Below are positions 23,164 to 33,597 of a stretch of 64,000 nucleotides of DNA, one piece after another. Source of the stretch: Apiotrichum sp. Y4204 (lineage: Eukaryota > Basidiomycota > Tremellomycetes > Trichosporonales > Trichosporonaceae); assembly GCA_025531455.1 (NCBI GenBank), contig JAMYHL010000034.1, positions 310,001 to 374,000 on the forward strand, written 5' to 3'. A program made the translations under genes and the position numbers. How positions within the stretch are numbered: position 1 is the stretch's first letter; each line of letters starts with the position of its first letter. The notes under the pieces are model-generated. The model was not told the origin of the DNA. It worked only from the letters and a program-made list of their open reading frames with translations, and made no database searches.

Positions 23164-24539
23164 CTACCACACGTGGTTGGGCTCCTTCTGCTCGGACGGC
23201 TCGTTGAACACGTTGATCGGCCAACGCGGCTTGTACTCGTTCGGGATGTTGGAGCGGACACGGTTCGCAGTACCCCAGCGGTTCAGCTCCTCAAAGTCCG
23301 AGTCCGCGAGGTCAAACGTCTGGAAGTTGGACTGCCATTAGCAAAGTTACATTTCCACACCCACCTTGATGCGCGACGGGGTGACCGACTTGGGGATGAC
23401 GGCGAAGCCGTTCTTCGCGCCCCATGCGATAAGAACCTGGGCGGGCTCGACGCCGAGGCGCTGGGCAATGGCCTGAACCTCGGGCGAGTCAATCACGCGA
23501 GCCTTGCCGGTGATGTTGTTACCCAGCGGCGAGTACGCGGTGATAACAATTCCCTTGTCGGCGCAGTACTTGTAGAGCTCGGGCTGAATGAGCTGCGGGT
23601 GCGCTTCGATCTGGTTGACGGCGGGGGCGACGCCAGTCGCCTTGGTGATCAGCTCGAGCTGGTCAACAGTGAAGTTGGAGACGCCAACAGCCTTGACCTT
23701 GTCGGTCTCCTTGAGAATGCGGAGCATCTCGCGCCACGTCTCAGCGACACTGGGGGCCTCCTTGTCAATGATCGTCTCCTTCTTGTCGGCGGTACGCGGA
23801 GCAAGGCCCTGTCCAGGAGGGAAGGGGACGGGCCAGTGGATCAGGTAAAGGTCCAGGTACGAAGTGCCGAGCTGCTTGAGAGTGAGGTCAAGCTCGGCCT
23901 CGACGTTCTCGGGACGGTGACCCGTGTTCCACAGCTTGGAGACGAGCGTGATGTTCTCACGAGGAACACCAGAGTTGGCGATACCGCTGCCGACCTGGTA
24001 TGTAAGAACGGTGCGAAGGATATCCGTGGCATGTTCACAATGCCACATTGTGTTTAACAGGCACTCACCTCGGCCTGGTTGCCTGGAACACGTCAGTCAC
24101 CGCTCGTTAAAGATCAAGGCAGAGCGCAGGACGCAGAACGTACCGTAAATTAGCGCGGCATCGATGTGCCTGTATCCGGCCTTGAGAGCCTCGGCGACAC
24201 TACTGTCAGAGACGAACAAGAGCACGAGCTTGCAACTTACGCCTTCTCGACCTCTCCGGGCTTGGACCTGGGGTTAGCTCATACTCTTCCCTTCCGTCTT
24301 CGCGACGCACTGCCACTGAATGTCAGCTTATCATACGAGGGTGGAGCGCAATCAATCATGAGTGACAAGCCGCTGCTGCAGACGCAACGACGTTTCAAGG
24401 ACGTGTGTTGCAATAGCACTTACGGTTCCGAAGCCGATCTGCGGGAAGGGGACGTTGGCGGCCTTGACGGCGTTCTTGCTGACTGTCAGCAAGCAGCACA
24501 GGAGGTCACTCACAGGGTGAGCATGCGACCGAGCGACAT
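23164..24539 (-). CDS. Aldo-keto reductase (xylose reductase / Gcy1-like)
   Basis: NADPH-dependent reductase of sugar aldehydes or related carbonyls; the exact substrate is not decided by sequence. The catalytic tetrad positions are present: Asp in HIDAALIYGN, Tyr in the same motif, Lys in LVSKLWNTGH and His in LIHWPVPF. VNQIEAHPQL and ITAYSPLGN follow, and the NADP-binding IPKSVTPSRIK lies near the C terminus. About eight exons are needed. One is a 5-nt microexon at 24311-24315 that restores the conserved GFGTWQSKPGEVEKA. The protein ends EQKEPNHVW and is about 320 aa. A TATA box lies about 60 bases before the start codon. Cytosolic by family. Confidence 0.93.
24311..24315 (-). other. 5-nt microexon of the aldo-keto reductase
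   Basis: TGGCA is flanked by CTGACATTCAG on one side and GTGCGT on the other. The previous exon ends with the complete codon ACC at 24424 and the next begins GTCCAAG at 24267, giving T-W-Q-S-K-P. The Trp-Gln pair is conserved in this family, and no other acceptor restores it. Confidence 0.85.
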
Positions 24540-25511
24540 TGTTGCTATGCACAAGTGGTTGGGGTACTGCAAGAAACGAGAGCAATCAAAGTCGCGTATA
24601 TATGTGTCGCGCGAAACCCCAAAGGATCAAAGCCATGGCAATCGATCGATGACGGCGTGGAGTAAGTGGATAAACTGCGATAAAGTGGCGTGCGGCGCGT
24701 GTGGCCGACACGCCAATCAGGTTCCGTCTCGGTCTGTTGATAGAATCAGCAATCAGCGACATTGACGTCATTGGCCTATATCTTGACTTTTGTGGAGGAC
24801 GACAGGCTGTCAGGCTGTCAAGCTGGAAGCTACCTTTTGGACGAGATGAGTTCAAGCTAGGTGGTGGTGGCTGTAGCGACGACCTGATGGTAGCTGTGAC
24901 AGTTCATTGTTAGCTATTAGCTGCCTACAAGTGGCAAGACGCAGTATCATGAGAGAACAATCGACTGATCTTGCGCGGAGGAGATATGCTTTGATGGTGG
25001 TCGCTCGCACGATCGCGTGAGCTGCTGTGAGGTTCGCGCGCGCTAGCGCTGCTGGATTGTCTGTCCGACGCGACTGTCTTTCTTTTCCGCTCGATCGCGG
25101 CCATTGTGGCGCCCTTTAGAAAAGTGCTATCCATACTATCCAGTCAACTCAAGTCTGCGCCCTCGATCTGCCGCCTCTTGCTGGTGCGAGGATGCTGAGG
25201 AGCTGAGGAGGTCGCGCCCACGCAAGGATGTGGCAACCTCCTCGCATGCCTCGCCGGGCGCACCGGGCGTCCATTCCTTGGTTCCGAGCACTGCTGTCTG
25301 TGTGTATTTTCTTCTCTGTTCTGCTTTCTTCTCTCTTCTCCATTCGCTTTTCTCTCCATTCTTGTTCCTCGTTCCTTTCTCCCTTCTCGCTCACGTTCTC
25401 TTCTCTTTGACGTTCGCCTTTCTTGTTCACGTTCTCTTTTCTTGTGATTTTTTTCCTTCATTGTTGTTGTTGTCTTGCCTGGTACTCGTTATTTCCCTCT
25501 TGTTGTTCTTC
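24540..25511. other. Divergent intergenic region (AKR / RNase III-like gene)
   Basis: Nearly 1 kb. The left end holds the TATA-bearing AKR promoter. From about 25290 to 25510 the plus strand is CT-rich and resembles the leaders of other genes here. The plus-strand frame open across it gives a hydrophobic Leu/Phe/Ser translation that is an artefact of the CT tract. Confidence 0.5.
24597..24605 (-). promoter_or_regulatory. TATA box of the aldo-keto reductase gene
   Basis: GTATATATG, containing TATATA at 24598-24603, about 60 bases upstream of the start codon at 24539. Most genes here have pyrimidine-rich TATA-less leaders, so a TATA suggests inducible control. Confidence 0.5.
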
Positions 25512-26872
25512 ATGCGCACCAAGTGGGAACACAAGACGCCAAGTGCGGCTGCGGCCCATCGGCGGGACCATTTACATAAGGACGGGGGACGTCGCGCACT
25601 GCCTCTGCCCCGCTGGCCGATCGCTCGTCCACAGCCTGCTCTCCCCCCAGTCCCTGTGCTCCGCTGGCCGTCCCCTCGTCCATCGTCCGCTTGTCCACCC
25701 TCGGCTTGTCCACCCTCGGCTCGTCCACCCTCGGCTCGTCCCCCACTCCTCGCTCCGCCGCCCACTTCGCAACGGCCAGCGCCTTTGAGAAGGCCGCTGC
25801 TGCAGAGGCTGGCCACCGCCGTGCCCCTAGCGCCCCTCAATGTCAACGTTGCCAGATCACGACCGAGACTGTCGGGACAAGGCTCGAAGGCAAGCAAGAT
25901 CAAAGGACACGTGTGCGGCATTAGGGGCATGAAGGTCCCCGCGGACCTGCTGCCCTCCCTCCCCCAACTTGCTCCTCAAATGCACGACCTCGTCTTCGGA
26001 TCCTGGAAGGGCCTCACGCACACCCATGAGTTCTATGGCGATCGTATTTACAATGCAGCCGTCGCGCATCAACTGGCGCTGTGCATGCCGCAAGCGCCGC
26101 CTTTCTTTACCACTGTGAGTGCTATGCTCAGAATCAGCCGCGGGACGCCGACGCTGACAATCAGCGCCTCTCGGAGTTTTTCGTCTGTAATGACTTCCAA
26201 GCGTTGGTCAGCCGTGCGCTTGGCCTGCCCAGCCGGCTGAAGGGCTCTTCTGTAATTCATATGAAGTCCCAGGCGTTGCACTCGGGTCTGCTGGAGGTGT
26301 TTGTGGCAGGCCTGCACCTGAGTAAACAGCACGACGCCTTTTGCTGGGTTATGGCAATTTGCGCGCCCTTTACACCGTTATTCGTGCAGCACGCCTTGAA
26401 GGAGTTGGCACCTAAGCTGTCTCCTCAACAAATCGCGGAGATTCGGTGGGGTGCAGAAAACGCAGTTAACATCGTTGCCACCCAGAGTCCAATGGACGAT
26501 ACTGTCCCCGAGTTCGCCGTCGCCGAAGTTGACGAGAAAGTCGTTCTGCTTCAACAACGGAATGCCACCCTAGAGAAGACGTGCGCCGACCTCAAGAAGA
26601 AGTTTTCGCTCCTGGTCAAGAAGAACGCGACTCTCGACGACGAAAATGAACGGCTCGTGAAGAAGAATGCTCTCCTCGATGACGAGAATGCTGCCCTCGA
26701 TGACGAAAACGATCGCCTCTCGGGCCAGAACGACCGCCTCGCCGACAAGAACGCCCGTCTCGACGACGAGTGTGACCGTCTGCTGAACAGGAACGACCGC
26801 CTCAAGGATACGGTCCGGTACCTCGACCGCCAGCTCGACCGCCTGGGAGTCGGCCGCCCCATGCGGATCTGA
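25512..26872 (+). CDS. RNase III-like protein with a C-terminal Asn/Leu heptad coiled coil
   Basis: Not matched to a named gene. Two exons, 25512-26114 and 26165-26872, with a 50-nt phase-0 intron, give 436 aa. Residues 1-110 are Pro/Ala/Arg-rich, with four near-identical 5-residue repeats. Residues about 145-290 read like an RNase III domain: PSLPQLAPQMHDLVFGS, HEFYGDRIYNAAVAHQL with Glu and Asp of the signature, FQALVSRALGLP, and ALHSGLLEVFVAGLHL. The last Glu is kept, but the metal-binding Asp three residues before it is Gly, so catalysis is doubtful. Residues 334-431 form 14 uninterrupted heptads with Leu at every d and Asn at most a positions. Alternatives are a divergent mitochondrial ribosomal mL44-type protein or an orphan scaffold. 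An alternative start is Met in GMKVPADLL. Confidence 0.6.
25691..25742 (+). repeat. 15-bp minisatellite, about 3.5 copies, coding
   Basis: Units of TYGTCCACCCTCGGC repeat in tandem and encode Pro-Pro-Ser-Ala-Cys/Arg repeats in the N-terminal part of the RNase III-like protein. Confidence 0.85.
26561..26857 (+). repeat. 21-bp periodic coding repeat (heptad coiled coil)
   Basis: The DNA repeats with 21-nt period, many units being versions of CTCGACGACGAGAAY. It encodes 14 heptads of the form N-x-x-L-x-x-x. Confidence 0.85.
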
Positions 26873-29124
26873 GTTCGACAGACAAACTTGACGTCCAATA
26901 TGAACATTACGCTTTCAAGATGACCGACACGCCTTTACGACCCCCTTTATACGATTTGCCTTTGTTGTTTTCCTGCTCGACCATCCTTATGCTGTCGTTA
27001 TTCGACCCCACATGGCCCGACCTTTGTCTCCTCTGCTCATGCACAGTTAATTCTACGTTTTCATAAAGCTAGCCTTGACTAAGTTTGGATTCGGCCGAAG
27101 GAGTCGCGAATCTGACGAGTCTTTGTTAGCTCTGCAGTTTGCAGATCAGCAAAATCCGGCGATCAGACGATCAGACGATCAAACGGCGGTGATCAGTAGA
27201 AAGGGCGTCACAGTCCACAGCACGAGCTGAGCACAATTATTTCTCTTGCCTTTTATGCCCGAGCTGCTTGATCATGTTGGTGAAAAGAAGGACGGGGGCA
27301 GGGGGCGAGGGGGGCGAGAAGAAGGGCAAGGCACAAAGGGGCGCCATCCGCCACACCTCGTTGCATGCAACGTGTGGCGTGTGGCGTAGTGGGAGCATTA
27401 TAGCATTACAGCATTACGCATACTGGGGCGTACCAGTACTGTGGTGCAGTGCAGGTTGCAGTTATGCAAATGCGAGAGAGAGTCCCCACGACCCACGACC
27501 CCAAAGGGAAGAGAAGCGGCAAGAGTGCTAAACTTGGTGACGATGGCCCAGCTGCCCAGGATGGGCGAAGTCAAGGCGTGACTGGGGATCCGCGGGAAGA
27601 AATCGATCTCACCAGGTGATCATGGTTCTCGATCTCTCATGATCTCTTTGCTTCTCGAGGTCTCAGCATAACAGTTGGCATACCAGCTTGCAAGTTCCCG
27701 CAGAAAAGGTGAGAATATCAGAATCAATTAATGGTGTTACAGCACGGCCAGCACAGGTGCCGCGGCAGCGTTCGGTGCGTGTTGTCTCACGCTGGTGCTG
27801 ACCGCTGGGGCCAGGCATTCCAGGCAGGCCGCCACCCGCCCTGTCCCATGGTCGGGCGGCGCCGCGGCGACTACCCTTCTCAGCATTCTGCCCCTCCGGG
27901 GGTGTTTTGCATTCCACCCGGGGTGTGGGTCTTGCGGGTCGGCGCTCTCGAGCCGCCATGCGCGTCGTGGTGGTCCAGTCACTGCACAGCGAGCAGCGCG
28001 TTGCAGAATGTGTGATTCTCGGGTGGTCGAGGCGCGAGGCGGGTGGCGGTCGTGCGGGTGATCAGCAGTACTAGTAGCGTATAGCGCGACCTCTGTTTTG
28101 TAATCTCTTCTTGGACCCCTTGCGATTCTGCGAGGCGCACAGACCGCTTCCTCTAGGCCTCGAGGCCTCGAGGACCTCGCGCGCCCCGGCGAGCCCCTGC
28201 TGCCCTGCTCTGCCCTGCTCTGCCTTGCTGCGCGGCGCTCCGCTGGGTCTAGTCCTGGCCGTTCTGGCCAGCTGCACGTCGGCGATTGGAGCGCGCAAAG
28301 GATGCTGTGCACTGGGACGCGTGCCATTGTGCCATTCTTGTCGACATCCACACCTCCACACGGAATAATCTGCACTCTTGCTCAATGTGTCCGTAGGCAA
28401 GTGGCCAAGCGGCAAGCGAGTGACTATTGTCTCGACGACGACGAGGACGCCAACGCCAACGGCAACGGCAGCGAAGGAGTGCGCACGGCTTGCCGCTCGT
28501 ACACGGCGCAGCGGACACACATCCATCCAGATCCCCGTCACACACCCCCACACACACAATCACACACAGCCCTCACGCGCTCACGCCGCTCTGGCCCTCG
28601 CCACCGCTTCCCTTGACGATCTGGCGACCAGCTCACCTCCGCTTCGTCCGCTGCGTCCGCTTCGCACCCCCCGCTTCCCCTTGCCCTTCGTGGGCCACCG
28701 CTTCCGCGTCCCTCGTTTCCCTCTCATCCTCGTCTCCTTCCACTGACTCCCCTCCGAGTTCTGGTCATTTCGTCTGCTCATCTTCACCATTCTCATCTCG
28801 CCCCCATCCTGTTTCTTCCACTCTCCCTCTTTCCCTCCTGTTCAGCCCCTTTCTGTTAATTCTGCTTTGCTAACCGACCAGCGAGTCGGCTGTCCACAGC
28901 TGTGAGCAGCACCAACAAGACACACCAGGACGAGGACGCACCTGTACTCTACCCCATAGCGCTCCGCACACGTCTTGCCACACGTCAACTGTACGACACA
29001 CCCCCTCACAGCCTGTGCCAAAGCCAAAAGTAGAACGTAGACGTACGACACACATACACACTCACTAGCCGCTGTCATACCTACCACAATCTCACAAACG
29101 TCGTTCGCCCCTTCGTTCTACACA
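26873..29124. other. 2.25-kb gene-poor region and PUF leader
   Basis: No gene is supported. It holds the 3' flank of the RNase III-like gene, an 8-bp tandem (GATCAGAC) at 27161-27184, a CA-rich tract at 28539-28568, and from about 28560 onwards a pyrimidine-rich stretch typical of leaders here. A CTAAC branch with acceptor CAG at about 28871-28882 suggests a 5' UTR intron of the PUF gene. Open frames on both strands overlap and look like noise. Confidence 0.45.
28539..28568. repeat. CA-rich low-complexity tract
   Basis: Alternating CACACA runs broken by short C runs, in the presumed 5' region of the PUF gene. Confidence 0.7.
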
Positions 29125-31644
29125 ATGTCCACGACCACGGCTCCTTGGTCAACCAACGACGACGAACTCGCCTCCCATTTTGCACACCTCTCAATGGACG
29201 GCTACCCATCTCCAGCCCAACAGCGCCACACACCAGCGGCCCCAAACTACCCCGGCCTCACCGGCGTTGCTGGTGTCGCTGGCGTCGCTGGCGTCCCCGG
29301 ACACAACGGCGTGCCGAGTGCCAACGCCCAGCGCCCGCCGTTCCCGTACGACAGCCAGTACCTCTACTTTGCCAGCGCGGACTTTGGCGGTGGTGGGCCG
29401 GGAACGGCCAGCGGCACCCCCTCCTTTGGGTTCAGCGAGCTGAGCAGCCCCATGGCGTCACTCCAGAGCCTACCATCGCTGCAGTCACTGCAGTCCCTCT
29501 CGCCACTCCAATCGCTAGTGGCAAGTGCCAACGGCCTGGCGTTCGACCCGTATCCCGCGTCCGCTTCGGACACGTTTGGCCCCCACCTCTCGCCGGGCAC
29601 AGAGCGCGCCCCGCGCCTCGCTTCCAACCTGAACCTCGGATTCACGCAGCAACAGTCTTCACGCCAGAATTTCCGCCAGCAACCGCTCAGCGCCCAGAAC
29701 ACGGGTCAGGGCTTCTTCGCGTACAGCGACCGCGGCCAGTTCTGGTCTTCGCGCGGAGTGAGTAGCAGTCGCAACTCACCTGATATCCGTATTCACACGC
29801 AGCGCAATCGTATGTCCAACACGACGAGCCCCCGACGTGGCCGGGGCGCCCGGTTCGCTCCGAGCGCCGATCTTTCCCACGCCCTCAACCCCTTGCAGAT
29901 CGTCTATCCGCCCACGCCTTCGCCGGCGCAGTACAGTCTCTCGGGCATGTCGTTTGCCAGTAACCCGTACTCGTCGGTCGCCTTCCCGATGCGCCGCTAC
30001 GACTCGTCCTCTCGCAGTACCCGTCTTGACGAGTTTCGCCGTCACCGCAATGGAAATCGTATGGAGCTGGCTGTAAGTAGAACTGTAGGGCTTACGGCGT
30101 TCCCAACAGTGCCTGTTGTCGTTCACACCCCTCCGTAGACTCATCCTCCAGGACATCTCCGGCCACATTTGCGAGTTTGCTGGTGACCAGCACGGTTCGC
30201 GTTTCATCCAGAACAAGCTCGAGACCGCGACACCGGAGGAGCGCGCCAAGGTGTTCGACGAGATCATGCCTAACGCGTTCCACCTGATGACCGACGTGTT
30301 TGGCAACTACGTGATCCAAAAGCTATTCGAGCACGGCGACCAGGCACAGAAGAGCGCGCTCGCCAAGACCATGGAGGGGCATGTGCTCCACCTCTCGATG
30401 CAGATGTATGGGTGCAGGGTAAGTGCGCAGCGGAGCGCATGTCGAGGCGAGGCCCAGACCACTGGAGGCAGCACGGGAGGTGGATATAACACAGCGCCGA
30501 TGAGCTCAGACGGGCGGTCGCACCAGTTTTTCAAGTGTCGCTCAACCTCGGCGGAGCCGTCGACGCAAGTGGCGTTGGAGCTCCGCCAAGTTGTGTCACG
30601 TGACAAGCCCAATGCCTCATCCCATCACCACTCACTCTTGTCATCACTAACACGCAGGTTGTCCAAAAAGCGCTCGAGCACGTTCTTCCAGAGCAGCGCG
30701 AGCGGCTCGTGACGGAACTCGTGGGCCATGTGATTGAGTGCGTCAAGTCGGCCAATGCCAACCATGTCATCCAGCGCCTGATCGCGCTGGATCCACCACC
30801 TGCGATTCTCGACGCGTTCAAGGGCAATGTCCGCGAATTGTCGTGCCACCCTTTGGGCTGCCGTGTGCTGCAGATGTCGTTTGAGATTCTCAAGCCGGCC
30901 CGTATCCGACCTCTCCTCAACGAGCTCCACGCCTGTGCCGGGCAGCTCATGACGGATCAGTTTGGGAATTATGTCGTGCAGAGCATCATCACAGATGCCC
31001 CGGACCATGAGCACGACCGCGACAAGGTAGTTGAATGGATCAAGCCGCGTATCTATGAGTGTGAGTAAAGTGTGGCGGGAGCGCAACGAGACTAATCTGC
31101 AGTGTCCCGCCATAAATTCGCTTCGAATGTGGTGGAGAAGGCGCTCAAGTTCGCCAAGCCGTCCGACCGCCGCGAGCTCATCTCCGAGCTCATTGGTGAC
31201 ATGACTGATAGCCCGGAGGAGCGCGTCGCGAGCCTCCTCCGTGATGGCTATGGCAACTTCCCAGTGCAGACTGCACTCGCCGAGGCGGAACCCGATCAGC
31301 GCGACAAGGTGGGCATTTGCGTTCCTCCAGTGTCATGATTCTTACCATATTCCAAGCTTCTGCACATCATCGTTCCTCTCATGCCAAACATCCGCCACAC
31401 CCCATGCGGACGTAGGCTCGAGGCAAAGTTGAGCGACTATGAGCACAAGGGGGTTATACCGTCGCTCTCCCACTCGCTCAGTGCAAGCAGCCTCAACTCG
31501 CCCGATCTGCACACGGGCAGCGAGAGCGACACGACGCGCATCGACCACCTTACGCCTATTACGCCTCCCCCCTCGACGAAAAAGAATGTGGCACTCCGCC
31601 GCGTCGCCACCTCTCCCGACTCGCAGGACGAGGCGCAGTGGTAG
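29125..31644 (+). CDS. Pumilio-family RNA-binding protein (Puf3-type)
   Basis: Binds UGUA-type elements in mRNA 3' UTRs and controls decay or localisation. The N-terminal 310 residues are disordered (Ser, Gln, Gly-rich; [10 protein letters not shown] and [10 protein letters not shown] repeats). An intron at 30073-30151 joins MELA to [15 protein letters not shown], the start of the PUF domain. Eight repeats follow with recognition triplets in SRFIQ, NYVIQ, CRVVQ, NHVIQ, CRVLQ, NYVVQ, SNVVE and NFPVQ. Further introns lie near 30420-30658, 31062-31102 and 31308-31360. The C-terminal tail is Ser/Thr-rich and ends DSQDEAQW. The triplets match those of Puf3 and Pumilio, so the predicted target core is UGUAUAUA. 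Cytosolic or mitochondrial-surface role is inferred from Puf3. Confidence 0.92.
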
Positions 31645-32675
31645 GAAGTGATGGTGAGGTCGGCAGGATCAAAAACCCCGCGGTTACCGCTTGCATGCGG
31701 GGCACACAGATTAGCAGATAAGATGGAAGGTCCGAGGTCTGGGGGATGAGATCGAGAGAAGGCGACGGCGAGATATGATGACTGAGATATTGATACATAC
31801 ACATCGAGTGCATGCTTGGTTGCTTGTGAAAGACACGGATGGCATGATTATGGATGCGGAAGTCTGCACGAGTTCAACGCGAGTGCATGTATGGTGCCGC
31901 AGAGTTGAATATGGACGGCATTCCAGGCCCTGCAGGGAGAGACAGGTGACGTCATGACATGAGTGAAAGCCAGCACATCTGTGCACTTGTCCAAGGCACG
32001 AAAGTATCGGCGATAACTTTATCCCCGACAGCCACCCGCGTGAGCGTGCCACTCTCGGAGATATAAAACTTGCCTTCCGCATGGGACTGTGGCGACACTG
32101 GGCTCAGTGTGTGGGCGACGGAGGTATTTGCAAAATATGCAGCTAGTAGTGTGCAGAGGAAATTCCTGGCTCTGGTTTGCGTGACTTGGGTGGTGAAGGC
32201 GCTCATGCATGGCTCTGGCTGGTAGGCAGGCTGGCTGGCCGCTGGCAGTGGCTGGGTGAGTGTAGTGTGAGCAGGCTGTCGCTGTGCCCGCTGTGCAGGC
32301 AGGCTGGTTGGGCTGGGATGCAGCGTAGCGCCTGCCAGGCTGCACACTTTGAGTGTTTGAATCCAGTCCGAAGTGTTCCATCCATCAACTCATCGTGAGT
32401 CCGCCGCCGCGCATAGCGAGCACCACCCCTAGAGGACAGTAGCTGACAGGTGTGCCACGACGACCGCGACGATACACGATTTATGCTCTACCGATCCCTT
32501 GTCCATCCGTACTCGCGATACCGATTTGTGCTCTGTGGAAATTTGCGTGTGCTCCCCCCTCTCCCCTCTGCGACATAACTTCACCTCGGAAACCTGATCT
32601 CGACATTTCCATCTCGCCCACTCCCCCATCTCGACTGATTCTCTCTCGCGCGGCGGCATTTGAACATTTCAGAAA
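31645..32675. other. Intergenic region between PUF and eS1
   Basis: About 1 kb. Pyrimidine-rich from about 32470 to 32650, the leader of the ribosomal protein gene. An 84-codon minus-strand frame ending near 31955 has no recognisable features and is not called. Confidence 0.45.
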
Positions 32676-33597
32676 ATGGCGGTTGGAAAGAACAAGCGCC
32701 TCTCGAAGGGAAAGAAGGGCATCAAGAAAAAGGTCGTCGACCCCTTCACCCGTAAGGGTGAGTGACTGGCGGGATGGATGGATGGCGCGCAAGCCGCATG
32801 GCGGTGCAAGGCCAAGGGCCCGAGGCGAATAGACGCTCATGTGCAGACTGGTACGACATCAAGGCCCCCTCGTTCTTTGAGAACCGCAACGCCGGCAAGA
32901 CGCTTGTCAACCGTTCGCAGGGTCTTAAGAATGCCAACGACTCGCTCAAGGGCCGTATCCTCGAGCTCTCGCTTGCCGACCTGAACAACGACCAGGAGCA
33001 GTCCTTCCGCAAGGTCAAGCTCCGTGTCGAGGATGTCTCTGTGCGTGCTGCCGGGAATTTTCACTGTGACATGGGATGAAGACTAACATCTCTCAGGGCA
33101 AGACCTGCCTTACCTCGTTCTACGGCATGGACTTCACCACTGACAAGCTCCGCTCGCTTGTTCGCAAGTGGCAGTCGCTCATCGAGGCGTCCGTTGACGT
33201 CAAGACCACCGACGGCTACATCCTCCGCCTGTTCGCGATCGGCTTCACCCAGCGCAACCGCAACCAGGTGAAGAAGACGACTTACGCCAAGTCGTCGCAG
33301 ATCCGTGAGATCCGCGCCAAGATGATGGAGATCATCCGCCGCGAGGCCGAGGGCTCCGACCTCAAGGAGCTTGTCCAGAAGTTCGTTCCCGAGTCGATTG
33401 GCCGCGAGATTGAGAAGGCGTCCAAGGGCATCTACCCGCTCCACAACGTCTACGTCCGCAAGGCCAAGATTGTCAAGGCCCCCAAGATCGACCTCTCCAA
33501 GCTCCTCGAGGCCCACGGCGAGGCCACCGACGCCAGCGGCTCCAAGGTCGTCAAGGGCGGCGACTTCGTCGAGCCTGCCCCCCTCGCCTCGGTCTAA
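32676..33597 (+). CDS. RPS1: 40S ribosomal protein eS1 (S3A)
   Basis: Component of the small cytosolic ribosomal subunit near the mRNA exit and platform. Three exons. The start [23 protein letters not shown] is canonical. Intron 1 lies inside the Asp codon of [10 protein letters not shown], and intron 2 (about 33042-33096) precedes [14 protein letters not shown]. The conserved [19 protein letters not shown] and [20 protein letters not shown] blocks are complete. The length, about 256 aa, is normal. The start codon is preceded by a CAGAAA leader close to a CT-rich tract. Strong codon bias is as expected for a highly expressed gene. Neither intron shows C/D box motifs. Confidence 0.97.

Noticed and set aside
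25104..25511. Hydrophobic Leu/Phe/Ser N-terminal extension of the RNase III-like frame
   Set aside because: It translates a CT-rich leader; the composition is explained by the pyrimidine tract, and the ATG at 25512 starts after it.
31952..32208. 84-codon minus-strand frame between PUF and eS1
   Set aside because: No splice context, no recognised motif, and low-complexity upstream sequence; not better than chance.
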